A stretch of DNA of 64,000 nucleotides from Pseudomonas sp. ADAK18 (lineage in GTDB: Bacteria > Pseudomonadota > Gammaproteobacteria > Pseudomonadales > Pseudomonadaceae). The translations under genes and the position numbers were made by a program. Location: positions 2,707,001 to 2,771,000 of the forward strand of contig NZ_CP052859.1 of assembly GCF_012935695.1 (NCBI RefSeq), written 5' to 3'. The notes below the pieces were generated by a model that had not been told where the DNA came from, made no database searches, and was given only the letters and a program-made list of their open reading frames with translations. Shown one piece after another: positions 43,634 to 52,666 of the stretch. Position 1 is the first letter of the stretch, and each line of letters starts with the position of its first letter.

Positions 43634-44851
43634 TCAGCCCTTGGCGGGCGACGTGTCTTTGACGTCTGCCGGAGTCGGCGCCATTTGCAGGTGCAGGCGT
43701 TCGCCGGTGTAAGGGGAATGCCGGCGCACCACGTCCATGTTCAACTCAACGCCCAGCCCCGGCTCGGTGGACGGGATGATGTAGCCGTCCTCCCATTGCA
43801 ACGGCTTGGTCAGCACTTGGGCATGGAAGCCGCCCCAGGTCATGATGCTTTCCTGGATCAGGAAGTTCGGCGTGCAAGTGGCCAACTGGAAACTCGCTGC
43901 GGCACCAATTGGGCCGTTGTACAGATGCGGCGCGATTTGCGCGTAGTAGGCCTCGGCCATGCTGGCGATTTTTTTCGCCTCCAGCAGGCCGCCGCAGCGG
44001 GCGACGTTCATCTGCAAAATCGACGCACCGCCCGCTTGCAGCAACTTGAAGAATTCGTACTTGGTGGTCAGGCGTTCGCCCGTGGCAATCGGAATGCTGG
44101 TCTTGGCCGCGACCTGGGCCATGGCCTCTTCCTGGCCCGGTGGCACCGGTTCTTCGAACCACAGCGGGTCGTATTTCTCCAGGCGCTTGGCCAGGCGAAT
44201 CGCCGACGATGGCACCATCTGCCCGTGGGTGCCGAACAGCAGGTCGCACTTATCCCCTACCGCTTCGCGGATCTTGCGGCAGAAGGTTTCGCAACGCTCC
44301 AGCACTTCGAGGGAAATCTGGTGGCCGGAGTACGCGGTGTAGGGGCCGGCCGGGTCGAACTTCACGGCAGTGAAGCCTTTGTTCATGTTCTCGATGGCAC
44401 ATTCGGCGGCCAAGTCCGGGTCGTCGTAGTCGTACTCGCCCTTGCTGTTGACCGGGTACAGGTAGGTGTAGGAACGCAGGCGCTCGTTGACCTTGCCGCC
44501 GAGCAGCTCATACACCGGCTTGTTGGCGGCCTTGCCGATGATGTCCCAGCAGGCCATTTCCAGGCCGCTGACCACGCCCATCATCGTCAGGTCCGGACGC
44601 TGGGTGAACCCACTGGAATAGGCCTGGCGGAAGAAACGCTCAATATGGTGCGGGTCATGATTAAGCAGGTAGCGCTCAAACACGTCCTCGATGATCGGCA
44701 ACATCGCCTTGGGGCCAAAGGTGGCAGCGTAGATCTCGCCGACGCCTTCAATGCCGCAATCGGTCTTGAGCTTGACGAACAGCCAGTACATGCCGCCGAT
44801 GTGCGGTGGCGGTACGGCGACAATATGGGTTTCAAGGGCGACGATTTTCAT
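43634..44851 (-). CDS. enolase-superfamily sugar-acid dehydratase (mandelate racemase group)
   Basis: The 405-residue protein is of the mandelate racemase/muconate-lactonising type. It has the capping N-terminus (MKIVALETHIVAVPPPH), VSGLEMACWDIIGKAANKPVYELLGG near 111, FTAVKFDPAGPYTAYSGHQ near 165, PLWFEEPVPPGQEEAM near 237 and IATGERLT near 263. The C-terminal barrel has HLYNGPIGAAASFQLA with the usual histidine. Members dehydrate acid sugars to 2-keto-3-deoxy acids. The first metal-ligand aspartate at the end of the third strand is not obvious (LLFGTHGQMV). The start is one base after the MFS stop, so translation is coupled. Confidence 0.82.
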   Translation of the reverse strand: MKIVALETHIVAVPPPHIGGMYWLFVKLKTDCGIEGVGEIYAATFGPKAMLPIIEDVFERYLLNHDPHHIERFFRQAYSSGFTQRPDLTMMGVVSGLEMACWDIIGKAANKPVYELLGGKVNERLRSYTYLYPVNSKGEYDYDDPDLAAECAIENMNKGFTAVKFDPAGPYTAYSGHQISLEVLERCETFCRKIREAVGDKCDLLFGTHGQMVPSSAIRLAKRLEKYDPLWFEEPVPPGQEEAMAQVAAKTSIPIATGERLTTKYEFFKLLQAGGASILQMNVARCGGLLEAKKIASMAEAYYAQIAPHLYNGPIGAAASFQLATCTPNFLIQESIMTWGGFHAQVLTKPLQWEDGYIIPSTEPGLGVELNMDVVRRHSPYTGERLHLQMAPTPADVKDTSPAKG

Positions 44852-44852
44852 C

Positions 44853-46163
44853 TCAGGCACCTGTCTGGTTGATTTTTTTACGATTGATTCGGGCGCGCAA
44901 TGTAAGGGCCGCCAGGGTCCCGAGCACGCCGACAAAAGCGATGTAGCCGAAATACAGGTTGTAGCCGACCTGACCTGGGTACTTGTCCGTGAGGTAACCG
45001 TTGATCAGCGGGATAAACGTATCCGGCAGGTAACCCACCACTGAGACGATGCCGATAGCCAGGCCGGTGATGCGCAGTGGGATGTTGCAGCTGTCAAGGA
45101 TCGCCCAGTACAGGCCGCGAATGGCGTAAGTCATCAGGCCGATAAAGATCACCGTACCGATCAACAGACCCAGGCTGCCTGCGGCCGGGAACACAATCAG
45201 ACCCGCCATCGCCAGGGTCACCAGAATCAGCGCGACGATCAGTACCGAGATATTGGAAAACTTGTCCCCCAGCCATCCGCCGCCAATCCCACCGATGGGA
45301 CGCATCCACAGCTTGATGGTGGTGATGGTGCCGGCCATCACGGCGGTCATGCCGCTGCCTTGCAGGTAATCGGAGAAGCTGTAGGTGGCCCAGAACATGT
45401 GATAACCGCAGAACACGATGGCGGTCACCAGCCACAGCTCGGGGATTTTTACCAGGGTGGCCAGGTCAGTCAGCAGGTTGAACTTGCCCTTCTCCACCGC
45501 TGCGGTTTGCGCCATGGACTTGGGGTCCTTGAGCAGCACCAGCACACAACCGATGGCGATACAGACGAACGAGTACAGGTACACCACGTGCTTGAAGCCT
45601 TCAGCTGCCGTCTGGCTACGCGTCTCGGTGGCGTAAGCGAACAACCCCAGCGCGACGGTTGCCAGCAAGGCTTCCACCAAGCCACGACCGCCGTCGAGGA
45701 TGCCGAAAAAGCGCCCTTGCTCACTATGGTGGGCAATCATTTTCACCCGCTTGAGCACCGAGGCCCAGAAGGTCAGGCCGGTGGTCAGGCCCCAACATCC
45801 GAAGATAATCATCAGGCCGGTCATCGACGGAACGGTGGAATACCACAGGCCCAACGCGCCGGTAGCCACCAGGGAGAAAAAGATCAGGAAACGGGGTGGC
45901 AGCCGGTCCGCCAGCCAGCCGCTGGGCAGGTAACTCAACAGAAAGATCGTGCCCAGCATCGAGTACAGGTAACCCAATTCACTGTGGTTGATCTGGAACA
46001 CGTCGAGCATGGTGGTCTGGTAGACCTGGCGCAGGTAGAGGATCGGGTAGATCGCCCCGGCGGCCAGCACCAGCAACATCAACTGAAAGTAGCGACTGGC
46101 TTTGTCGCTGTTGGCCGCAGGCGCGGCGTCGAAACCCTGAACAGCAGGCGCAGGCTTGGACAT
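44853..46163 (-). CDS. MFS transporter
   Basis: The 436-residue inner-membrane permease has twelve helices: LPSGWLADRLPPRFLIFFSL, FFGILDGGRGLVEALLATVALGLF and MRPIGGIGGGWLGDKFSNISVL, with the D-x-x-P/S-R loops of the MFS. It is translated just before the dehydratase, so it should import that pathway's substrate, probably an acid sugar or alditol. The substrate is not visible in the sequence. Confidence 0.85.
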   Translation of the reverse strand: MSKPAPAVQGFDAAPAANSDKASRYFQLMLLVLAAGAIYPILYLRQVYQTTMLDVFQINHSELGYLYSMLGTIFLLSYLPSGWLADRLPPRFLIFFSLVATGALGLWYSTVPSMTGLMIIFGCWGLTTGLTFWASVLKRVKMIAHHSEQGRFFGILDGGRGLVEALLATVALGLFAYATETRSQTAAEGFKHVVYLYSFVCIAIGCVLVLLKDPKSMAQTAAVEKGKFNLLTDLATLVKIPELWLVTAIVFCGYHMFWATYSFSDYLQGSGMTAVMAGTITTIKLWMRPIGGIGGGWLGDKFSNISVLIVALILVTLAMAGLIVFPAAGSLGLLIGTVIFIGLMTYAIRGLYWAILDSCNIPLRITGLAIGIVSVVGYLPDTFIPLINGYLTDKYPGQVGYNLYFGYIAFVGVLGTLAALTLRARINRKKINQTGA

Positions 46164-46249
46164 AGTGTTGACCTCGGGCAGCCCGCTGAACGGGTGCCCT
46201 GATAATTGTTTTTATGGGGTGCAGCGTGAGGCTTTTTTCAGGCGGTGGA

Positions 46250-47674
46250 TCAGTACTTCATGACCACCAGTCGGGTCTGGGTGAACTCGAGCATGCCGTG
46301 CTTGCCGTCGTCGCCGCCCAGGCCCGAACGCTTCCAGCCGGCGTGATAACCCTGGTACGGGTCCGCCGGGGTGCGGTTGACGTACAACTCGCCGGCCTCA
46401 ATGGCATTGGCGACTTTCATCGCCGTGCGGTAGTTCTCGGTGTAGAGCACCGACGACAGGCCGAACTGGTGGTCGTTGGCCAGGGCCAGGGCTTCGTCGA
46501 TGTCGCGGTACTTGAGCACCGGCAGCACCGGGCCGAAGATTTCTTCCTGGATGATTTCCATGTCCTGGCGGCAACCGCTGAGCAGGGTTGGCGGATAGAA
46601 ATGGCCTTTGCCCTCGGGCAGTACGCCGCCGGTTTCCAATACAGCACCGTCAGCGATGGCGCGCTGGACCATGGCATGGATGTTCTGTCGGGAGCTGGCG
46701 TTGACCAGTGGTCCCATCAGACCTGCGTCTATCGCGCGGTCACCGATGCTCACGGCGCTGATCTTGGCCTTGAGCAGGGCCAGGAACCGGTCATGCACGC
46801 TTTCCTGCACATACACCCGCTCAACGGATGTGCACACCTGACCACAGTGGGTCGTCTTAGAGGCGATGATATCGCTGGCGGCCTTTTCCAGGTCGGCGTC
46901 GGCTTCGATGATCGCCGGGGTCTTGCCGCCTAACTCCAGGGATGGTTTGGCGATATTGACCTTGCAATAATCAAGCACGATCCGCCCAGCATTGACGCTG
47001 CCGGTCAGGGTGATCAGGCCCACTGCCTTGTGGGTGCAGACGCTGGCGGCGGTGTCGTGGTCCATGGTCAGGATATTGATCACCCCGGCCGGGATCCCGG
47101 CTTTCACCACTGCCCGGGCGATGGCAAAGGCCGACAGCGGCGTGTTGTTGCTGGGACGCACCACCACCGTGTTGCCGGCAATCAGTGCCGGGGCGATCTT
47201 GCGCAGCAGGGTGTAGACCGGGTAGTTGAACGGGATCAGGCAGGCCACCACACCAATCGGTTCGCGCTGCAGGAACAGGTTCTCGTCCGGGGTATCGCTG
47301 GGGATGATTTCGCCTTCGATGCGCCGCGCCCATTCGGCGTGATAGCGGGTGATCTGCGCCGCATAACGGGCTTCGTTGCTGGCCTCATCAAGGCTTTTGC
47401 CAGATTCGCTGGCCAGGGCCGCGCCGATGGTTTCGGCGTCGGTTTCAAGGGCTACGGCCAAGGCTCGCAGGTGCTCGGCACGCTGGATGCTGGTGAGTTT
47501 GCCCCAGGTTTTCTGAGCGACGGCGGCAGCGTCAACGGCGGCGGTTGCCTCGTGCGCAGTGGCGGCCGAAACCTGGCCGATCAGCGCTTCAGTGGCCGGG
47601 TTGTAGACCGCGATCAACGCGCTGCTGGCAGGTTCGACAAAGTGACCGTTGAAAAAATTGCGCTCGATTTGCAT
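46250..47674 (-). CDS. NAD(P)-dependent aldehyde dehydrogenase, AldA-like
   Basis: The 474-residue enzyme oxidises an aldehyde to an acid. Its Rossmann part has VACLIPFNYPVYTLLRKIAPALIAGNTVVVRPS and LITLTGSVNAGRIV. The catalytic glutamate is in SLELGGKTPAII near 250, and the catalytic cysteine is in KTTHCGQVCTSVERVYV near 284. Overall it resembles AldA (lactaldehyde/glycolaldehyde dehydrogenase). It heads the operon of MFS, dehydratase and GMC genes, which is preceded by a LysR gene on the same strand. Confidence 0.88.
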   Translation of the reverse strand: MQIERNFFNGHFVEPASSALIAVYNPATEALIGQVSAATAHEATAAVDAAAVAQKTWGKLTSIQRAEHLRALAVALETDAETIGAALASESGKSLDEASNEARYAAQITRYHAEWARRIEGEIIPSDTPDENLFLQREPIGVVACLIPFNYPVYTLLRKIAPALIAGNTVVVRPSNNTPLSAFAIARAVVKAGIPAGVINILTMDHDTAASVCTHKAVGLITLTGSVNAGRIVLDYCKVNIAKPSLELGGKTPAIIEADADLEKAASDIIASKTTHCGQVCTSVERVYVQESVHDRFLALLKAKISAVSIGDRAIDAGLMGPLVNASSRQNIHAMVQRAIADGAVLETGGVLPEGKGHFYPPTLLSGCRQDMEIIQEEIFGPVLPVLKYRDIDEALALANDHQFGLSSVLYTENYRTAMKVANAIEAGELYVNRTPADPYQGYHAGWKRSGLGGDDGKHGMLEFTQTRLVVMKY

Positions 47675-47787
47675 GTGTTTCGCCCATCGTTGTTTTTATC
47701 CGAGTGGCCAGCAGTCTTGTCATCGGGCCACGGTTGAACAAACGATTTATTGAGCGGGCAAACATTCGAAAAACGCAGGTTAGTCCT

Positions 47788-48720
47788 TCAAGCGGCGGTA
47801 GACGGCTCCAACTGCCGCTGCGCCAACCAGATTTCTTCTTGCAACCACTGGCTGAACACCTGCAACTGCGGCATCTCGGTGTGTTCCGGGCGCGTCACCA
47901 GCCAGTAGGACTGGTGTCCTTCCACATGCACATTGAGCACCTGGGTCAATTGCCCGCTGGCCAGTTCCGAGGCGACCATGTGCCAGTCGGCAATGGTGAT
48001 GCCCAACCCGTCGATGGCCGCCCGGATGGCCAGGTCCAGCAGGTCGAACTCATAACCGCCCTGGGTATCGACGCCAGTAATACGGGCGGCATCCAGCCAA
48101 TGTTTCCAGGTCAAATAGCGCTGGTCTTCCTTGGCCAATACATGCAGCAGGGTCATGCGATTCAGATCAATGCCCTGCTCGTCGCCCCACTCCCGGGCAT
48201 ACAGGGTGGGCGCACACACGGCGATATGGCGCTCCTGGGTCAGTAGCGAGCTGTCCAGTCCATCCCATTCGCCATCGCCAAAACGAATCGCGCAATCGAG
48301 GGTACTGGTCTGCGCCAGGCTGTCTTGCAAGCGTGTAGTGATGCTCAGCTCCAACTCCGGGTGCTGCTCGCGCAAACGCCCCAGGCGCGGCATCAGCCAA
48401 CGGCTGGTGAAGGTTGGCGGCGCGTTGATGTGCAGGCGGTTGGAATGGGTTTTCTGCTGGATGCTGCGCACCGTCAATTCGATCTTGTCGAACGACTGAT
48501 GTAACGCCCGCAACAGCACACGGCCAGCGCTGGTCAGCTCAAGGTGATGATGACGCCGCTCCAACAGGTGCTCGCCCAGTTGCTCTTCCAACTGACGAAC
48601 CTGGCGGCTGACCGCACTCTGCGTCACGTTCAGCAACTCAGCAGCACGGGTGAAGCTACCGGTACTGCCCGCCACTTCGAAAGCTTTGAGGGCGTTGAGA
48701 CCGGGCATTTTGCGTTTCAT
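47788..48720 (-). CDS. LysR-family regulator (GcvA-like)
   Basis: The product is about 310 residues from the ATG at 48720; an ATG twelve bases later is also possible. The N-terminal helix-turn-helix is LNALKAFEVAGSTGSFTRAAELLNVTQSAVSRQVRQLEEQLG. The effector domain contains FTSRWLMPRLGRLREQHPELELSITTR and SQWLQEEIW. It lies between the aldehyde dehydrogenase operon (same strand) and a divergent porin, so either or both may be its targets. Confidence 0.9.
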   Translation of the reverse strand: MKRKMPGLNALKAFEVAGSTGSFTRAAELLNVTQSAVSRQVRQLEEQLGEHLLERRHHHLELTSAGRVLLRALHQSFDKIELTVRSIQQKTHSNRLHINAPPTFTSRWLMPRLGRLREQHPELELSITTRLQDSLAQTSTLDCAIRFGDGEWDGLDSSLLTQERHIAVCAPTLYAREWGDEQGIDLNRMTLLHVLAKEDQRYLTWKHWLDAARITGVDTQGGYEFDLLDLAIRAAIDGLGITIADWHMVASELASGQLTQVLNVHVEGHQSYWLVTRPEHTEMPQLQVFSQWLQEEIWLAQRQLEPSTAA

Positions 48721-48904
48721 GAAAAACACTCGAAAGCGGCTGACAAGGTATCAAGCATCCCATGAACGCCTGGGATTGTCCTACAAGCATTGTGCAGTAA
48801 CATGCATTTGATGAAGGTTCAGGCGCAGTTTTTATCGTTTGTCGATCCTGCGCCAGATGACAAGACTGCCGGCATCTCTAATAAAAATAAACGAGAGTTG
48901 CCCC

Positions 48905-50083
48905 ATGCCCTTCCCTGCTTCCCTGCGCCTGAAAACTTCCTGCGCCGCTCTGCTGTGCACCTTGGCGGCACCGGCCATGGCCATCCAGGTGACCGACAAC
49001 CTCGATCTGGGCGGTGCCATTCGTGCCCGTTGGGACGTTGACCCGGACCGCGATATTCAGAAGTTCGGCCTCGACACCGTATTCCTCAACGCCAAGTACA
49101 CCTCCGACACCTGGATCGGCGCCGCCCAGTACCGCTTCTATGGGCGCTCCTATCCCTATCAGTACACCAAGAACTACGGTGATATCCGCTTCGCCCAGCA
49201 AGCGTGGGTCGGCTACAAGTTCAACCCAAACCAGCAAGTCCAGATGGGCCTGAACCAGGTACCGTTCGGTTTGCAACCGCTCTTCGGCAGTACCTTCTAC
49301 GAAACCCTGGGCAACGTCATTGGCCTGGAAGACGTGCAACAAATCGGCGCCAAGTACATCCAGCAAATCGGTGATTGGAATATCCAGGGCGGCTATTACC
49401 TGCGCCCGGCGTGGCAAGGCCAAGGCACCAGCCATGGCGTGACCTATTCCAGCGTGGTGTCCGAGGCCGACAGCTCGGTGGTCGACGGTAGCCATAACCA
49501 GGAGCGCAACACCGTGGTGCTGCGGGTGGCCAAGGCCTTGGAGCTGGGGACGTGGAAGTCCGAAGTGGGCATTTCGGGCCTGACGTCTACCCTGGAGAAC
49601 AAGGACACCGACGAAAATGGCCGCCGTAACGCAATCGCCGTGCACTACGCCGGCAAGAACGGCCCGTGGGGTGTGCAATTGCAGGCGGCACGCCAGCAGA
49701 TGTCACCGCGTAACCCTGGCACCTCGCAAGTGGTGACACTGGGCGGCTATGACGGCACCTACAACGTGGCCAGTCGCGGCAATCTGTACGTGGCGGACTT
49801 GAGCTACGACGTCGCTGGCAAGTACCTGTTCGATCAGATCAGTGGCGTGAAGCTGTACACCAACTACAGCGCCTTCGACAAATCTGCCGATGACTTCAAG
49901 ACATCGCAGCGGCTGATCCTCGGGACATCGTTTTCCTTCAGCAAACTGTGGATTGCCACGGAATGGCTGATTGGCAAGAACGATCCATATATTGGTGGCA
50001 GCAGTTACGCCCAGAGCTTGGGGGCTGGGGGGAGTGATCAGTGGGAGAATCAGTTGTATATGAACGTTGGGTATTACTTCTAA
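48905..50083 (+). CDS. outer-membrane porin-like barrel protein
   Basis: The 392-residue protein has a signal peptide (FPASLRLKTSCAALLCTLAAPAMA) and many amphipathic strands ending in aromatic residues (AQYRFYGRSYPYQYTKNYGDIRF, QQAWVGYKFNPNQQVQMGLNQ). It ends LYMNVGYYF with a terminal phenylalanine, as expected for an outer-membrane barrel. It is a likely entry channel for the substrate of the neighbouring catabolic operon. It is not an obvious OprD-type NicP. It is divergent from the LysR gene. Confidence 0.8.
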   Translation: MPFPASLRLKTSCAALLCTLAAPAMAIQVTDNLDLGGAIRARWDVDPDRDIQKFGLDTVFLNAKYTSDTWIGAAQYRFYGRSYPYQYTKNYGDIRFAQQAWVGYKFNPNQQVQMGLNQVPFGLQPLFGSTFYETLGNVIGLEDVQQIGAKYIQQIGDWNIQGGYYLRPAWQGQGTSHGVTYSSVVSEADSSVVDGSHNQERNTVVLRVAKALELGTWKSEVGISGLTSTLENKDTDENGRRNAIAVHYAGKNGPWGVQLQAARQQMSPRNPGTSQVVTLGGYDGTYNVASRGNLYVADLSYDVAGKYLFDQISGVKLYTNYSAFDKSADDFKTSQRLILGTSFSFSKLWIATEWLIGKNDPYIGGSSYAQSLGAGGSDQWENQLYMNVGYYF

Positions 50084-50133
50084 ACGTCGTATTTTTCAAC
50101 TGACCCCATTGCAACTTCGAAAACCTGGCGTTC

Positions 50134-50234
50134 TGTAGCCGCTGTCGAGGCACGAGGCTGCGATGGGTGGCGCAGCCGCCCCTGGGGCGATCCTGCGGAC
50201 CGCATCGCAGCCTCGTGCCTCGACAGCGGCTACA
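50134..50234. repeat. perfect palindrome, class C
   Basis: Two 32-base arms (50134-50165, starting TGTAGCCGCTGTCGAGGC, and 50203-50234) are perfectly complementary around a GC-rich centre containing GGGGCGATCCTGCGGACC. It lies between the porin and the downstream LysR gene, which run in the same direction. Confidence 0.92.
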
Positions 50235-50284
50235 TGGAGACGGGCCAGACACTACAAAAATAACAAGTATGGAGCCCCCCTTTC

Positions 50285-51160
50285 ATGCGCCAACTGCCCT
50301 CCCTCAACATGCTCCGCGTCTTCGAAGAAGTCGCCCACCACCGCAGTTTCAGCCAAGCCGCCTTCGGCCTGAACGTCACCCAAGGTGCCGTCAGCCGCCA
50401 GATCAAACAACTGGAAGACTACCTCGGAGTCGCCCTGTTCATACGCACTTCCAGGGGCCTGGAACTGACCGAATCCGGCGCCGCTCTGTCGCCCCACCTG
50501 GGGCAAGCCTTTGACCATATCGAGCGCGCCTTGCAATCGGTTCGCGTGCCTAACCTGCGCCAACGCCTGCGCATCCTCGCGCCGCCGACCTGGGCCACAC
50601 GCTGGCTGTCGGCGCACTTGCGTGAGTTCTGCCTGCGCTACCCGGACATCCGCCTCAGCGTGACTCAACAAAACAGCCACGACAGCCTGGCGGAGATCGA
50701 CTGCCAGATTCGATTCGGCCTGACCGCCGCCAGTCACTGCGCGAGCCAACTGCTGGTGATGGAGCGGCACATCGCCGTGGCCAGCCCGGAGTTGTTCAGC
50801 GGTGATCAACCGCCCAACCTGCGGCAGTTTCCCTTGCTGCATATCCTGCACGATGGCAAGCGTTTGAAGGTCTGGGAGAACTGGCTGGCCGCTACCGGCC
50901 GCGAGGATATCGATGCGGACCAGGGCCTGGAATTCAGCACCCTGGATCAGGTGATCCACACCGCGTTGGCCGGCGGTGGCCTGGCGGTGATCGACCGGCA
51001 GATGATCGAGCGCGAACTGGCCAATGGCAGCCTGTTGCCGATCACCCCGGTGGAGGTGATCGGCCCTTACGGCTACTGGCTGGATGTCGCAGGTGACAAG
51101 CAGGGGTTATCCAAGGTGCGGTTGTTTACGCAATGGTTGAATCGGGTGAGCAATCCCTGA
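50285..51160 (+). CDS. LysR-family regulator (GcvA-like)
   Basis: The 291-residue regulator has a DNA-binding domain LNMLRVFEEVAHHRSFSQAAFGLNVTQGAVSRQIKQLEDYLG and an effector domain with PTWATRWLSAHLREFCLRYPDIRLSV. It follows the porin on the same strand past a palindrome, and converges on the MFS gene with a 54-base overlap of the 3' ends. Its targets may be the MFS-Fae region or the porin; nothing in the sequence decides this. Confidence 0.9.
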   Translation: MRQLPSLNMLRVFEEVAHHRSFSQAAFGLNVTQGAVSRQIKQLEDYLGVALFIRTSRGLELTESGAALSPHLGQAFDHIERALQSVRVPNLRQRLRILAPPTWATRWLSAHLREFCLRYPDIRLSVTQQNSHDSLAEIDCQIRFGLTAASHCASQLLVMERHIAVASPELFSGDQPPNLRQFPLLHILHDGKRLKVWENWLAATGREDIDADQGLEFSTLDQVIHTALAGGGLAVIDRQMIERELANGSLLPITPVEVIGPYGYWLDVAGDKQGLSKVRLFTQWLNRVSNP

Positions 51161-52480
51161 GGCAGTAGCATTAGCCTTGCACGCCTGGCTCAACGTCAGT
51201 GCCTTGGTCTCCGGCGCCCAGGCCCAGGAAATGATCGCCCCCAACACCAGGATCGCCGCCAGAATGCCCATGGTCGGGCTCAAGCCAATCCCGGCCACAC
51301 TCACCGGCAACAGAAAGGTGCTGACCGCCGAACCCAGCCGGCTGACCGCCGTCGCCAGGCCGATACCACTGGCCCGTACTTCGGTAGGGAAGCTCTCCGC
51401 CGGGAACACCCCCACCAGGTTGCTGACCGCTGACAACACCAGGGTGAACACCCCGAACACCAACACCATCAGCCACGCCATGCTGCCCGGCAAAACTGCC
51501 AGCAGAAACAGCGCCGCCGCGAGGACGATGAACGAGTTGATCAGGAACCCGCGCCGCGAGAACTTCACGGTGCACCAGATGCCGATCAATGCGCCGACGA
51601 TCAGCAGCAGGTTAAGCATCAGCTCGGTGCCAAAGCCTTCCGCCAGGCCCATCTTCTGCAGAATCGAGGGCAAGAAGGTGTAGATAGCGAAGTACGGCAT
51701 GACGATGCACACAAAGAACAGGCAGTTGAACGCCGTGCGCTTGCGGTATTCACGGCTGAACAACACGCCATAGCCTGAACGGGTTTGCGCCGACGGTTCT
51801 TCGTCGAGCACTACGTTTTCCCCCAGGTGCTTTTTGACGATGGCCCGTGCCTCGGCGATGCGCCCACGATTGACCAGCCAGCGTGGCGATTCTGGAGTAC
51901 CGATGCGCGCAATCAAGATCAGGCCTGCGGGAATCGCCGACGACGCCAGCATCCAGCGCCAGGCGTCATCACCCAGGTGGAGCATGGCGGTGCCGACAAA
52001 GGTGGCGGCGACATAACCGAAGGTCCAGATCACGCTGAATGAGCCGAGCAACACACCGCGATGCTTCTTCGGCGAAAACTCGGCGAGCATCGCGTGGCCG
52101 ACACTGAAGTCGCCTCCCAGGCCAATGCCGATCAGTACACGACAAAGGAACAGCCCCATGGCCGTTTCCGCATAAAACTGCATCACCGACGCTGCTGTGA
52201 TCAGCACAAAGCTGACCAGGAAAATTTTCTGCCGACCGAGGATGTCGGAGATCCAGCCAAAAAACAGGCTGCCCAAAAACAGTCCGATCAGCGCTGAAGC
52301 ACCGATCAGGCCTTGCCAGAACGCGTCCAGTTGCATCTGCGGGCTGAGCAAGGTGAAGGCAATCCCGATCAACCCCAGGATATAGCCGTCAGTGAAGTGC
52401 GCGCCGAAGGTCAAGCCGGCGATTTTCAGGTGGAAGCGACCGATCGGCAGGTCGTCGATTTTGATCGTTTGAGCGGTCAT
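51107..52480 (-). CDS. MFS metabolite:H+ symporter (sugar-porter/NiaP-like)
   Basis: The product is 457 residues from the ATG at 52480, which follows GGAG by nine bases. It shows the twelve-helix sugar-porter pattern: FGAHFTDGYILGLIGIAF in helix 1, FFGWISDILGRQKIFLVSF, GIGLGGDFSVGHAMLAEFSPKKHRG and ESPRWLVNRGRIAEARAIVKK in the centre, and FPAESFPTEVRASGIGLATAVSRLG. The first ORF of an upstream catabolic operon (Fae, aldo/keto reductase, aldehyde dehydrogenase) lies past a REPIN on the same strand, so it may be that operon's importer. Confidence 0.85.
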   Translation of the reverse strand: MTAQTIKIDDLPIGRFHLKIAGLTFGAHFTDGYILGLIGIAFTLLSPQMQLDAFWQGLIGASALIGLFLGSLFFGWISDILGRQKIFLVSFVLITAASVMQFYAETAMGLFLCRVLIGIGLGGDFSVGHAMLAEFSPKKHRGVLLGSFSVIWTFGYVAATFVGTAMLHLGDDAWRWMLASSAIPAGLILIARIGTPESPRWLVNRGRIAEARAIVKKHLGENVVLDEEPSAQTRSGYGVLFSREYRKRTAFNCLFFVCIVMPYFAIYTFLPSILQKMGLAEGFGTELMLNLLLIVGALIGIWCTVKFSRRGFLINSFIVLAAALFLLAVLPGSMAWLMVLVFGVFTLVLSAVSNLVGVFPAESFPTEVRASGIGLATAVSRLGSAVSTFLLPVSVAGIGLSPTMGILAAILVLGAIISWAWAPETKALTLSQACKANATASGIAHPIQPLRKQPHLG

Positions 52481-52533
52481 GGTGTTCTCCATATTGTTGT
52501 TCTTGACGGAGTAACAGCGGGCGCGCTACCCCT

Positions 52534-52637
52534 GTGGGAGCGGCGGTGCGACGATTCGACTTGCCCGCGATAGCGGTGTGTCAGTCGCCGAATGTGCCAA
52601 CTGGCACGCCCTCATCGCAGGCAAGCCAGCTCCCACA
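52534..52637. repeat. class B REPIN with variant left arm
   Basis: The right arm ends GCAAGCCAGCTCCCACA as usual. The left arm begins TGTGGGAGCGGCGGTGCGAC and continues GATTCGACTTGCCCGCGAT, so extra bases interrupt the normal arm. The same variant arm occurs at 57797. It lies between the aldehyde dehydrogenase stop and the MFS start. Confidence 0.8.
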
Positions 52638-52666
52638 TTGGATATGCTGCGTTTGGAAGACCGTAT

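Noticed and set aside
48905..50083. nicP, the porin of the nicotinate pathway
   Set aside because: The barrel protein is about 19 kb from nicT, stands beside another catabolic operon, and does not show OprD-type features.
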